From Psychrobacter sp. bablab_jr014 (GTDB lineage: Bacteria > Pseudomonadota > Gammaproteobacteria > Pseudomonadales > Moraxellaceae), in the NCBI RefSeq assembly GCF_016464015.1, contig NZ_JACDXT010000030.1, forward strand, positions 1-64,000: a stretch of DNA of 64,000 nt, in the 5' to 3' direction. The translations under genes were made by a program, and so were the position numbers. Every line of letters starts with the position of its first letter. Position 1 is the stretch's first letter. Below are positions 1 through 9,322 of this stretch, in pieces. The notes under the pieces were generated by a model. The model did no database searches. It worked only from the letters and a program-made list of their open reading frames with translations, and was not told the DNA's origin.

Positions 1-130
1 ATTCTTGCCTTGTTCATACTCAGGTTTTGGGTTAAAGTTTCACTAAGTCTGTTAAAGTTTGGCATGGTCTGATTCGTCTTAAAAATTACTATTATGCCTT
101 TGCTTTAACAGACTTTTTTGTTTTTTTGTC

Positions 131-319
131 GTGTGCAGAGACAAGTTACGGCATTTAGTAGAAAATATGTTTGCAAGGCTTAAACACTTCCGTAGTATAG
201 CCACTCGCTATGAGAAGTTGGCTCGCAACTTTAAGTCTATGCTTTACCTAGCGTGTACCATTATTCATTGCAAGATGAATAATGGTACACGCCCTAGTAA
301 GGTTACAAGCCTGCTTTAA
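131..319 (+). pseudogene. C-terminal remnant of an IS5-family transposase
   Basis: Only the last ~60 residues of a DDE transposase remain. The stretch ENMFARLKHFRSIATRYEKL is the usual C-terminal signature of IS5-type transposases (Glu of the DDE triad, then a helix with Arg-Tyr-Glu-Lys). The same signature occurs in a related form in the IS5-type element at 2364-3187. There is no N-terminal part and no recognisable left terminal repeat, although the window edge is close. A 10-bp direct repeat (GTTAAAGTTT at 31-40 and 51-60) lies just upstream and has no known role. Confidence 0.75.
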
Positions 320-416
320 CTTCATTTTTGCGTCCTACCAGTCCATGGTTTAAATGCTCTTACAATGTAATTATTTTATTTTTTAAATCCGCCATTCTAC
401 TGCCTATTAATATTAT

Positions 417-1131
417 GGGGCTGTAGTAGATAAGGATTAAATATCACACCATTTTCTCAAGGTTTTCAGCTGATTAGATGGTGAGCCATAGTTGAATCTA
501 AACTCGCACTCTTTTAAAAACAAATGGAAGTTCTTCTTATTAATCCCATTATACTTTCTGAGTGTTCGTTTGGACTGATTCCAGAAGTTCTCAATGCCAT
601 TGATGTGATTGTTCTTACCGCAAATGAACTCTATAGAGTGATTGACTCTGAAATGTTTAAACTCACTCACATCTAATGCATTGTAACTTCGATAGCTATC
701 CGTATAAACAAAGCTGTCAGGCTTGATTTTACGCTTAATAACAGGCATTAGGGTAGTCTGTTTGGTGTCTGCTACGACAATGGTATAAACCTTACCGTTT
801 CGTTTTAGAATACCAAATACAGCGGTTTTACCAGCTGCCCCGCGACCTCTTTTGCCTTTGCGTACACCGCCAAAGTAACTTTCATCTAATTCGACCTCAC
901 CATCAAAAAGCTCATCAGCTTCTAATGAGAGATGGTAATCTATCACAAGTCTTATTTTATGATAAAAAAGTGCAGCAGTATTAGGCTGAATATCAAGCAA
1001 ATCTGCGGCTGTTCTAGCAGTCACTTCAGCCGTAAAAAACTCTAACAGTCGTCTCTGTGCTTTTTTACTTAGTTTACAACGGGTTATCTTCATAAAAGTA
1101 GTCTAGCATAGTGCTTATCTACTACAGCCCC
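417..1131 (-). mobile_element. Intact IS1595-family (IS1016-like) insertion sequence
   Basis: The element is bounded by terminal inverted repeats beginning GGGGCTGTAGTAGATAAG (left end 417, right end 1131 in reverse complement). An 8-bp direct target duplication AATATTAT lies at 409-416 and 1132-1139. Both features are typical of the IS1016 group of IS1595. It carries one complete transposase gene on the minus strand. Related ends occur at 35595 and 38457, so the family has been active in this genome. The intact duplication suggests a recent insertion. Confidence 0.93.
437..1093 (-). CDS. IS1595-family transposase
   Basis: A 218-aa DDE-type transposase occupies almost the whole element. The N-terminal ~45 residues form a helix-turn-helix-like region (KLSKKAQRRLLEFF). 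The catalytic part holds ELDESYFGG (first Asp, residues ~68-76), VYTDSYRSYNAL (second Asp) and the INGIENFWNQSKRTLRKYNG block (terminal Glu or Asn region). Length and motifs fit the IS1016/ISPna2-like transposases (about 210-230 aa). The start codon lies 38 bp inside the right terminal repeat. The copy at 38495 is nearly identical over its first ~115 residues and then broken. No frameshift is seen here, so the element may be able to transpose. Confidence 0.92.
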   Translation of the reverse strand: MKITRCKLSKKAQRRLLEFFTAEVTARTAADLLDIQPNTAALFYHKIRLVIDYHLSLEADELFDGEVELDESYFGGVRKGKRGRGAAGKTAVFGILKRNGKVYTIVVADTKQTTLMPVIKRKIKPDSFVYTDSYRSYNALDVSEFKHFRVNHSIEFICGKNNHINGIENFWNQSKRTLRKYNGINKKNFHLFLKECEFRFNYGSPSNQLKTLRKWCDI

Positions 1132-1204
1132 AATATTATTAATGGATACTATTTTTATCTTTGCTAAGATGGGGTAATTAATATTAAGGTTTGCACCTTT
1201 ATAC

Positions 1205-1328
1205 GTGACAACGTGACATGCTATTAGATACATACCTTTCAGCACATTATAAGCTATGGATAGCATTAAAAAGTCACGAATATAAAATGACTGGACGCTA
1301 TATAGTATATAGCTTGTCACGTTGTCAC
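1205..1328. repeat. 124-bp inverted-repeat-ended element, copy 1
   Basis: The segment starts with GTGACAACGTGACA and ends with its exact reverse complement TGTCACGTTGTCAC. A second copy of almost the same length lies at 2128-2252. Each arm contains two GTGACA units 8 bp apart. No convincing gene lies inside. It could be a MITE or a paired operator. The function is unknown. Confidence 0.6.
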
Positions 1329-1498
1329 CCTAAAACTACCTACGTCTACACTTCGCTGCTATCATTACCGAAGACTTAATATTCTAAGGAAATGCAAAAC
1401 AACAATGATATTAAAAATAAAGCTCAACCCTCTAACCATGAAAGCGATTAGAGGGTTGAGCTTAACGTTTAATCAAACATACAAGTAATTGTTTTGTT

Positions 1499-1816
1499 TT
1501 AAGGTCTGTAAGTTAATCCTATATCTGCCATTTCACCCAAGTATTCTATAGTGCGTGTAGTAAAGTTCGGCCCAATAGGCGCCACCTCTGCATTTAATGC
1601 AAACTTTAAAACATCTTCAGCACCTGACGATTCACCTCTGAATTTAAATATGTATCCATCTAGTAGCTGATTACGATATTTTATACCATCTACAAAATCA
1701 ACGTAATGTTCAACATACTCTGGCCCCTCAATCATTTTTACATTTTTGATGTTATCGCTATGCTTTTGTGACCATTGTGATCTAGGATTTATAAAGTAAG
1801 TATAGTCTTTTAACCC
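1499..1816 (-). pseudogene. 5'-truncated paralogue of the secreted protein at 10772-11338
   Basis: The reading frame is open from 1816 down to the stop at 1499. It matches the C-terminal half of the 188-aa secreted protein encoded at 10772: a G-K-Y-F-P-QW block, the segment ending IKNVKM, then ESSG.E.VLKFA and PNF.TRT.EY.GEM. No signal peptide or N-terminal half is present, because a stop codon lies at 1817-1819. The C-terminus is also shorter, ending a few residues after GEM and lacking the Cys-containing tail of the intact copy. The family is of unknown function. The paired copies flank the recombinase trio. Confidence 0.7.
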
Positions 1817-2363
1817 TTATAATACTACTAACAGTAAATAAGGATAACTTACATGTTGACTTCATAATACTGGCTCTCGCATGATTAGATAATAGCAAAT
1901 ATTTGCCGATAATTTAACTATTTATCTACTAAAGCTCAACTTTATCTTCGTGATATTTACTTTGTTCTAATTTTGCTGTTTAATCTGAATTTAGTTTTAG
2001 TCTTGACTTAAACAAGCCTTTCGTAACATGCCAGCAGATGCATAAAGCGTGCGTTGTGATCATCAAGTACAATATCTAACTAGATAGGATGTTATAGTCA
2101 TCATTTGTCTCTACACCCTTTTTTACCGTGACAACGTGACAACCCTTATGCTCTATAGCATTCAGAGCAATATTATTCATGACAACCTTTAGGTCGAAAA
2201 AGCTAAAAATCAGGTTATAGCCCCTTCAAAATATGACTTGTCGCTCTGTCACATCACTAATAGACTTATTAATGCTCATATGATCAATTCGGATGAGTCA
2301 GCTTGATAACTACTACGAGTTACATTCAAGAAAATAGTCATTTAAAATTGTAAAAGGATCTAG
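1817..2363. other. Non-coding accessory stretch
   Basis: About 550 bp without a supported gene. It contains the second copy of the GTGACA inverted-repeat element (2128-2252) and ends at the IS5-type element. Nothing else is recognisable. Confidence 0.5.
2128..2252. repeat. 125-bp inverted-repeat-ended element, copy 2
   Basis: The left arm GTGACAACGTGACA is identical to that of copy 1. The right arm TGTCGCTCTGTCAC differs from the perfect complement at three positions. Overall length matches copy 1 to within one base although the interior has diverged, which points to a mobile or structurally constrained unit rather than chance. Confidence 0.55.
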
Positions 2364-3187
2364 GGCGTGTCATCAATTAGCAGAGATATTTCAGAATAAG
2401 CTGTAGTATACCTAGAAACTTGAGCTCAACGCCTATGACAAGACGACATGCCCTGCGAGATGACCAATAGAAGAAAATTAAAGGCATCCTACCTAGACAA
2501 CCCAGTGACGTTGGTGTTATCGCAAAAGATAACTAGTTATTCGTGGAAGCCGTTCTTTACCGCTATAAGATGGTGTTCCTTGGCGTGATCTACTTGAACG
2601 CTTCGGTGACTTTAGAGTAGTTAATACATGTTTTAGCCGCTGATTAAAAAAAGAGGTATGGAAGCATGTGTACTCAGCTGTCTGAGGGGTCTGTCAACGA
2701 ATATGCCATGTTAGATGCCACCATAGTTAAAGCCTATCAACACAGTGCTGGAAAAAAGGGATCAAGCCATTGGACGCAGCAAAGGTGGACTGACGACCAA
2801 AATACATACTCGAACAGATGCGCTAGGCAATCCTACTGGCTTTTATCTAACCGGTGGCGCGGCTCATGACCTGTGTGGCTCAGATAAGCTATTAGATGTC
2901 AGTATCACTCAGACATGGCTGCCGATAAGGCTTACGATGCGGATGCCCGCGTTATTGAACCGATTGAAGCCGTACAAGGCCATGTAGTCATACCATCTAA
3001 GTGTCATAGGCTGCAGCCAAGAGACTTCGATAAAGAACTTTATAAAGAGCGGCATCTGATCGAGAACTTCTTTGCCAAGATTAAGCAGTACCGTGCAATT
3101 GCTACTCGCTGTGATAAGTTAGCCAGTTATTTCCTCAGTGCAATTCATCTGGTTTCTTGTGTCATTTGACTTAATTGATGACATGCC
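2364..3187 (+). mobile_element. Decayed IS5-family insertion sequence on the stop codon of the trio gene
   Basis: Terminal inverted repeats start GGCGTGTCATCAATTAG (left, 2364) and, on the opposite strand, GGCATGTCATCAATTAA (right, ending 3187). Each end is flanked by CTAG (2360-2363 and 3188-3191), matching the YTAR target duplication of the IS5 group. The right-hand CTAG supplies the TAG stop of the 1084-aa recombinase gene. Removing the element and one CTAG restores the same stop, so the insertion did not change that protein. The transposase inside is frameshifted. Confidence 0.85.
2666..3169 (+). pseudogene. Frameshifted IS5-family transposase
   Basis: Transposase pieces appear in three successive frames. 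The first is EYAMLDATIVKAYQHSAGKK (first catalytic Asp). The second is AIGRSKGGLTTKIHTRTDAL through LTGGAAHDL. The third is ADKAYDADARV (second Asp) and HLIENFFAKIKQYRAIATRC (final Glu). Together they give the central and C-terminal catalytic domain of an IS5-type DDE transposase with at least two frameshifts, so no active enzyme is made. The N-terminal part between 2400 and 2660 is also eroded. Confidence 0.88.
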
Positions 3188-6100
3188 CTAGTTTTTAATT
3201 AGCACCATTAGTAAGCATCCCAAATATTTTAGCACCCCCGATGATGCATAATAGTGATCAGTGGTAGCCAAGTTTTTGTCAGAGTGTTTACGTTTTTTCT
3301 GTACTACCCTTACCTCATAGCCATGAAAACTCTCACGAGCACCGACACGTATTGAGCTATTCAGACTCAAGTCTTTTTTAACATCACTTACAACTTGCTC
3401 GCTATATGCCCTGACCTGCCAATGACTGGCATCAATAAGCTGACAACCTACCAGCATAAAACTCTGTAGCATTTCAAGCTGGGCCTCCTTAATACCAAAA
3501 TGAATCGATGAGTTATTTAAGTTATGTTTATGTGCAAATATTTCAATAAACATTCTCAACTTTTCAGGATCATTTATAGACATCTGATACGCCCTATCTA
3601 ATGCTCTAATTATTACTTCCTGGTTTTTACTACCTTTAGGCCTACCTAGTAATAGCCTGTCATCGTTGAACAGCTCATTAGCGCGCAGATATAAACATTT
3701 AGACTCATTTAGACTTATACCATGTCTAATAGCAATCTCAGGTAACATCTCATCTCGAGAGTTTATGCCTAACTCCTGCAGCTCCTCTAGAAAACCTATG
3801 ACGTCCGCATATTTAGGATGAATGAAAATTGAATTTGTATTTGACTCATTAAATCCATCCAAATTACTATTTAACAGTTGCTGGCTAGTATTGTTATCAG
3901 GTTGATCTATATTCTTAAATAATGGTGTTTTATTAACAGCTGTTTTTTTAAGAAAGTATGATCTTATCTTATTTAACTTTACAGTCTTGGTCGTTGCATC
4001 ATAAGCAGTTTTGTCTTGCCTATAAATGATAGAGTAATCTAATCCTGTTATTAGCTCTAAAACTGTTATAGGTAACTCTAAGCAAGCTCTGTTAAGCTGC
4101 TCCCCTGCCAGCAGATGAGCAGTATGAATATAATGCTCGAAGGTTGTGTCGCACGTTAAATGCCCTGCAAGACTCGCCAGCCCAAACCAGGAGCCTTGAT
4201 CCTTGTGATAACCAAGGACGCCTTTTATTACTTTTTCGCACTGCTCATTATCATAGTCAGTCATCACCTGTGCCAATGGCGACTTACTTAGTACTAACGC
4301 CAGCTGACTAATCGCAGTATGCCTAAAGCTGTGAAATGTGAAGTCATGCTCTCCTAGCAATCTGTCCCAAATTAACTTCATGAGATTACTAAAAACCACA
4401 CTGGGTAACGGCTGATCACCTGAACCTTGAGAAAACAAGTAACGACGCTTCAATCTTTTCTGCTGATGATATAACTGAGTAAATTGTTTTAGCTCGTCTT
4501 TCTTAAGTAGGCAGTTAATCGGTATAAGGCGGCTTGCGCTGCTACTTTTCAACCTCCGATAACGATTCGGTCTTAACCATATTTGTGGCTGTTCTATTCG
4601 TTGTCCATGCTCATCAATATAGATGTCCGCTATATCACGAACTTTAACACCGATAAGTTCTTTAATTCGCAACCCTGTTCGATACGCAAGACTTAACACT
4701 ACTAAGCAAAGGTTTTTCTGTTCATAGTCTAAGTCCGAGTTGACCAGATACTCTTTCATCGCATGATATATCCGAGGTGATATCATGTTCGCATTTACCA
4801 CTTGGCGTTTATTACCCCATGGGAAATACACAAATGGCGCATTATAGTACGCTCTCTGATAATCATGGAAAGCTCGTAGTCTGCCGTAAGTAAATTTTTG
4901 AGTATCTTTGAGCTTATCCAGATATGAAACTTTGTTTTTGTTTATATGCTCATTCTTTAAGCCATTGAGACTACATTGACTTATCACATCGTCTGCACAG
5001 CCAACTAAATCATCATCTGTATCTAGATTGTCTTCACCAAAGCCTGAGTTTTTGTTCAAAATAGACCGCTTTCTTCCATCCTTAATCTTACTTTGAATGA
5101 TCTCCTCATATACAGCTTCAAAGTCCTCACCAGACCATTCATCAAGATTCTCATCCATTGTTAGCATCAGCCAATCCCGACCAATACATCCCAGATATTT
5201 ACTAATGGTATCTAACCTGTTATTACTATCACTCAACAAGCTATTGACCCATCCTAAAAGACGCGTAGCATTAGGTTGAGTAAACTCCTGCTGCAACAGC
5301 TCTAGTTTTACAATAGCTGGGGCTTTACTGCCCTTAAGGGCATCTTGAACCTCTTTAATAAGATTCTTACTAAAACTTGGATACTCCCTACTATTGGTGC
5401 CTTTTTCGTCAGATTCTGAAAAGCTTGCTACAAATAACTCTTCCCAAGTAAGCGGCTGTAGATTTGAGTTAATCACCTCTTGATTATAATTAATAAGCTT
5501 ATTTGTGGTTAAGCCCGTCGTTTTAATCTTGCCCTGTCTAACAATAGCCAGTGCAGTGTCTATATCGCCTCCCTTCATCTGCCGCCAATGATAGTCAGCG
5601 TACTTTATTAACTGTGATAAATGCGGTTTACTTTTATCTTTATTTTGTAGTTTTAGCTTCTTACAAATCTCATTAATAATGATTTCAAACGACTTCACAT
5701 CTTCTTTTTTTAACTTTTTATCTTTTAGCACGTATAAAAAGCAAAGTGTCATATCATCAGGTATGTACTCTACATAGCGCTGTAAGCTTGTAGCAGATAC
5801 ATCCTCTGAGGTATGACTTTGCGTATAAGAACAACCGTAATTGTCATCATCAATACTGAGCAAGATTAGCGCCAAACTCTCGCTGCTGACACCTGAATCT
5901 GGTAATTCATCAGTTGCTGGTAGCTGCAATTGATATATGTCACGTTCGCCTAGGAGCCATTGATACAGTGCTTTTAACACATCTATGTCATTCAATCCCC
6001 CATACATCACGCTACAGTAGAGCACTGACTCAATCAAATCATTGTTTGAGAACCTTCTTTTCCGTTGCCATATCTCAATTATTTGCTGGCTAGCAAGGCT

Positions 6101-6442
6101 TACTTGAGCACCACTTACCATCCAATCATAGGATATTGTTAAATGATCACGCTCTGCTATGACTGGCACAACTGGTTCATCCATACTCAGTTCATGAGAT
6201 TTGTTATAACTCCGTATGTATTCTAAAAATCCTTGTCTGGCTAAGTGATAGCTATGCGCAGTATCAAAATGCACCTCAAGTATGCTACCAATGGTTTGAT
6301 AGTATTCAGTTAGGTCTGTTCCTGTGAGTATGTGATTGTCATCAACATACGAAGCTATCAAAAATTTTGCCTCATTTTTGATACTCTCATGACTCTTGCT
6401 TTTATTTTCTTCTCTTAACTGATGAGCAACGGCATTATCCAT
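3188..6442 (-). CDS. Large tyrosine-recombinase protein (third gene of a recombinase trio)
   Basis: A 1084-aa protein whose middle third is a tyrosine-recombinase catalytic domain. It shows AYRTGLRIKEL with the first Arg near residue 587, FHSFRHTAIS (His-x-x-Arg near 702-705), LAGHLTCDTTFEHYIH (second His near 760) and the Tyr nucleophile about ten residues later. All catalytic residues are visible. The ~500-residue N-terminal part and ~280-residue C-terminal part match no domain I know; the C-terminus contains LGRPKGSKNQ, an AT-hook-like stretch. Its start overlaps the end of the 774-aa gene by 8 bp, indicating translational coupling. Known families with three adjacent recombinase genes are RIT elements, Tn554-type TnpABC and the Gamma-Mobile-Trio islands. 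Which of these it belongs to cannot be settled from sequence inspection. Confidence 0.8.
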   Translation of the reverse strand: MDNAVAHQLREENKSKSHESIKNEAKFLIASYVDDNHILTGTDLTEYYQTIGSILEVHFDTAHSYHLARQGFLEYIRSYNKSHELSMDEPVVPVIAERDHLTISYDWMVSGAQVSLASQQIIEIWQRKRRFSNNDLIESVLYCSVMYGGLNDIDVLKALYQWLLGERDIYQLQLPATDELPDSGVSSESLALILLSIDDDNYGCSYTQSHTSEDVSATSLQRYVEYIPDDMTLCFLYVLKDKKLKKEDVKSFEIIINEICKKLKLQNKDKSKPHLSQLIKYADYHWRQMKGGDIDTALAIVRQGKIKTTGLTTNKLINYNQEVINSNLQPLTWEELFVASFSESDEKGTNSREYPSFSKNLIKEVQDALKGSKAPAIVKLELLQQEFTQPNATRLLGWVNSLLSDSNNRLDTISKYLGCIGRDWLMLTMDENLDEWSGEDFEAVYEEIIQSKIKDGRKRSILNKNSGFGEDNLDTDDDLVGCADDVISQCSLNGLKNEHINKNKVSYLDKLKDTQKFTYGRLRAFHDYQRAYYNAPFVYFPWGNKRQVVNANMISPRIYHAMKEYLVNSDLDYEQKNLCLVVLSLAYRTGLRIKELIGVKVRDIADIYIDEHGQRIEQPQIWLRPNRYRRLKSSSASRLIPINCLLKKDELKQFTQLYHQQKRLKRRYLFSQGSGDQPLPSVVFSNLMKLIWDRLLGEHDFTFHSFRHTAISQLALVLSKSPLAQVMTDYDNEQCEKVIKGVLGYHKDQGSWFGLASLAGHLTCDTTFEHYIHTAHLLAGEQLNRACLELPITVLELITGLDYSIIYRQDKTAYDATTKTVKLNKIRSYFLKKTAVNKTPLFKNIDQPDNNTSQQLLNSNLDGFNESNTNSIFIHPKYADVIGFLEELQELGINSRDEMLPEIAIRHGISLNESKCLYLRANELFNDDRLLLGRPKGSKNQEVIIRALDRAYQMSINDPEKLRMFIEIFAHKHNLNNSSIHFGIKEAQLEMLQSFMLVGCQLIDASHWQVRAYSEQVVSDVKKDLSLNSSIRVGARESFHGYEVRVVQKKRKHSDKNLATTDHYYASSGVLKYLGCLLMVLIKN

Positions 6443-8759
6443 ATATATTCACCTCAACTTGTCGTAGGTTAAGCTCAACTGCAACTTTCTCTAAGTCAGC
6501 GGATAACGCTTTTAGCTCATTAATGGATAATGACGACATGGGATGCATAGCCTCCTGATCTGGATGTTCATGACCATATAGGGCGCAGATCAAATGCTCA
6601 GGGGACCTATTCGTTAGTAGTGAGCGTAATTGATGTCTAAGCCAGTTGTCTTGGTGACTAAAAAAGTGTTTTATCTGATAGCGAACCTTACTAGGTTTAA
6701 TACCGGTAAAGCCTTTGGGATTTTGGCTAAATAGCTGAATGAGTGGCTGACTAGAGTTCAAAATTTTATTTATAGGAAATTGGTCATTGGGATATATAGA
6801 ATTATGCATGACCGCAAATTGCTTGATATATTTAATATAATTTTGAATCGCTGTGATTAAGAAATCACTAAGAGGAATAAGCCTTCCCTGCCCTTGTCCC
6901 TGACGCTCTTCTTTATCCGACACCCATAACAGCCTTTGCCTAAAATCAAATTGATTTAAAAGCCCAGGCGCATGCTTTACGGGTCTAATCCCAGTCTGAA
7001 TAAAGATGATGTGCCATAACCAGACACCATAAGCATTAAACTGCTCAATATAACGGTCCTGCCTTATGCTTACGTTCCGCTTTAATCGACCGTTATAACT
7101 CTCAGTTGCTTCAGCAAGCTCATCAAAAAATCTTTGGCAGATATCAATATTTAAAGTCATGTCACTACCAATATATTTTTTATAACGATTGCTTTTCGTG
7201 CTAGACATACTAAGCTGTCGTAGCTCACCTTGGCTGTCCGCAGTACAGTATTCGGTCAATAGTTGTATGGCGCTGTAGTAAGTCTTCTCTAAGCTTATTG
7301 TCTCAATACTGGTGTAGTACAAGGGCGAGCTGTGTTTCACATCAACTCCAGTAATCATGTCGGCATGTAATGGCTCTTGCAGCTCATTCTTTATAACTGT
7401 ATATAAACAAGCGTCAATATGCTGATTTGATAACACCGGTAGCTCTAGTTGCACTTTCAAGCTTGCCAGCACTTCAGACACTTCATCGCCATCCACCGAA
7501 AACTTATTTTCAATAACTGCTTGTAGCCTCGCTGGCAGAGGTAATTTAAATTCATTATCATGGCTTTGACGATGTGGCAATAAGTGGCTTCTACGATTTG
7601 AAGTTACGTTAATAGTATTACTCATAGCATAACTATCAGCAGCCGAACCGCTTTCATGACTCAACCACTTGCGCTGACTTTTATCCAATGCCAGCTCACA
7701 AATCACGTCTTGGACCTTCCGACCACTTAGCATTGATAGTAATATAACGGCATAAACCCGACGCTGTTTATAGCTGACAACGCCAAAAAGCTGCCACACC
7801 CGAGCAAATAACATCTGATAGCTCAGTAGACTTAGTTGACGTAAATTAGTAGGAAAATGAAACTGGTTACGGCGGGCATGTCGATATTTATTTTTTAGCT
7901 TCCATTGCTGTAATTCTGAGGATTTAGCGGTTGTACTGGAAGGCTTAAAATCATTATCTAAGAGCGCAGGCGGGTCATCATCAGCAATATTCTCAGCGTC
8001 CGATACGTTATCATTTTTGTGGATACTACCAAATATTTTGACTTGTATTGGCTCATTAGCACTACTAAGGTATCGCTTATTCGCGTGTTCCTTACTAAGC
8101 TCATTGTTTTGTGAGTTGGTATAGGTTTTACCTACAAACGCTTTGTTCTCTGCAACCACCTCATAGGCAAGTCTTATTTGACCAATTTTACCAGCCAACT
8201 TTTGATTAACCACTTTGCCTGACTCTTCATCACTTCTTATCTTAGCTTCATATACGCGTAATGCTGCTAGTGCCTTCGTCAGTGAAACATGTTGAGCATG
8301 GATATTAATCAGTTTTTTAACAATCTCAGATTGTGGATTATTTTCCTTTAAGCCCATCCTTAGACGCACACTTAGCTGACTGACTTTGGCAGAGTGCTCA
8401 TCCTTACGTATAGCAATCATAATAATTATTTGCAGATATGCACTCATAAACTGCCACGCTTCATCATCACTACGTGCTTGATCATACCTCTGGTAAAATA
8501 AGACCAGCATATAAGTGACTGCCCAATCTTCAATCTTTTTCTCTTTGACGACTTTCCTGGCGATAGCTTCACATTCAGACGATGTAAATACTGGCATATT
8601 TAGGTTGGCCTGCTCACCAATATGTAGGCAGAAGCCTGGATTAATATAAAGAGTATTAATAATTAGACTTTGTATTTTTATACAGTACGGTGAATCAAGT
8701 GGCACTAGATGATCTAAAACCCTCTGTAATTCGCTGTTATCAAACTGCTTTACATTCAT
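6435..8759 (-). CDS. Second trio protein, tyrosine-recombinase-like, probably without catalytic Tyr
   Basis: A 774-aa protein with a C-terminal recombinase-like domain. FIQTGIRPVKHA holds the first Arg (~590), LRHQLRSLL the His-x-x-Arg pair (~710) and LYGHEHPDQEAMHP the second His (~730). At the distance where the 1084-aa partner has Tyr, this protein has His-Pro, and no Tyr follows within the next dozen residues. It may therefore be a structural or accessory recombinase subunit, or use a displaced nucleophile. The N-terminal ~500 residues match nothing I recognise. It begins one base inside the stop of the 187-aa gene (TAATG) and overlaps the next gene by 8 bp, so the three are one transcription unit. 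Confidence 0.7.
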   Translation of the reverse strand: MNVKQFDNSELQRVLDHLVPLDSPYCIKIQSLIINTLYINPGFCLHIGEQANLNMPVFTSSECEAIARKVVKEKKIEDWAVTYMLVLFYQRYDQARSDDEAWQFMSAYLQIIIMIAIRKDEHSAKVSQLSVRLRMGLKENNPQSEIVKKLINIHAQHVSLTKALAALRVYEAKIRSDEESGKVVNQKLAGKIGQIRLAYEVVAENKAFVGKTYTNSQNNELSKEHANKRYLSSANEPIQVKIFGSIHKNDNVSDAENIADDDPPALLDNDFKPSSTTAKSSELQQWKLKNKYRHARRNQFHFPTNLRQLSLLSYQMLFARVWQLFGVVSYKQRRVYAVILLSMLSGRKVQDVICELALDKSQRKWLSHESGSAADSYAMSNTINVTSNRRSHLLPHRQSHDNEFKLPLPARLQAVIENKFSVDGDEVSEVLASLKVQLELPVLSNQHIDACLYTVIKNELQEPLHADMITGVDVKHSSPLYYTSIETISLEKTYYSAIQLLTEYCTADSQGELRQLSMSSTKSNRYKKYIGSDMTLNIDICQRFFDELAEATESYNGRLKRNVSIRQDRYIEQFNAYGVWLWHIIFIQTGIRPVKHAPGLLNQFDFRQRLLWVSDKEERQGQGQGRLIPLSDFLITAIQNYIKYIKQFAVMHNSIYPNDQFPINKILNSSQPLIQLFSQNPKGFTGIKPSKVRYQIKHFFSHQDNWLRHQLRSLLTNRSPEHLICALYGHEHPDQEAMHPMSSLSINELKALSADLEKVAVELNLRQVEVNIYG

Positions 8760-9322
8760 TAGGGTGCACCACTCAACCAGCTCATACTTTGAGGCATACC
8801 TAGAACTCGATCTTCTAGTGCAAACTTACATTGGCGATATTCATAACTACTCTGGCTAATACCTGCAAAATGGCAATACTCCTTTACAGTCAGTTGCCTA
8901 ACCCCCATGAGCTGGCATATAACACTTTGAGGTGCAGTGCTTTTAAGCGCTTTAAACAAATCAGGATGGTGAATACCTTTCAAGAACATCAAGTTTATAA
9001 CCTCCATCCATGCGAGCTGCTGAACATTTTTAATACTTTCAGGGATTATTAAACATGGGTAATCACTATCACTCTCGAACCTTAAAACCTGATCGACTCT
9101 TTGGAAATCATTAAAGAAATAGAAAGCACCGTCTCCTCCATCAACCAAGCGCAGTGGTGGACGGTAGAAGTTATCTAAAAACTTCGTATTGATATAAGTC
9201 GTTTTAGGTCTCAATCTCTGCCAAACACATAACGCGGCTCTAGCATACGGATGTACATACAAATCATCCTTACTAGGATTAGTAAGTTTTTGCCCAACCT
9301 TAATTTTATTATTTTTCATCAT
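8759..9322 (-). CDS. Small first protein of the recombinase trio (unknown function)
   Basis: A 187-aa cytoplasmic protein without recognised enzyme motifs. The C-terminal part (LMGVRQLTVKEYCHFAGISQ, ~135-155) looks like a helix-turn-helix, so a DNA-binding or directionality role is possible; this is inference. It is the promoter-proximal gene of the trio. A 32-codon relic homologous to its N-terminus (shared pattern KL....K..L..H.Y) lies upstream at 9670-9768, showing that a second trio once stood there. Start options are the two consecutive Met codons at 9322 and 9319. Small partner proteins are also part of Tn554-type and Gamma-Mobile-Trio systems. Confidence 0.65.
   Translation of the reverse strand: MMKNNKIKVGQKLTNPSKDDLYVHPYARAALCVWQRLRPKTTYINTKFLDNFYRPPLRLVDGGDGAFYFFNDFQRVDQVLRFESDSDYPCLIIPESIKNVQQLAWMEVINLMFLKGIHHPDLFKALKSTAPQSVICQLMGVRQLTVKEYCHFAGISQSSYEYRQCKFALEDRVLGMPQSMSWLSGAP

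Noticed and set aside
1090..1320. A 76-codon minus-strand frame
   Set aside because: It overlaps the IS1595 end and the inverted-repeat element and shows no protein-like composition.
3188..9322. Calling the trio GmtX/GmtY/GmtZ outright
   Set aside because: Gene order and sizes do not clearly match what I know of Gamma-Mobile-Trio systems, and no database comparison was possible.
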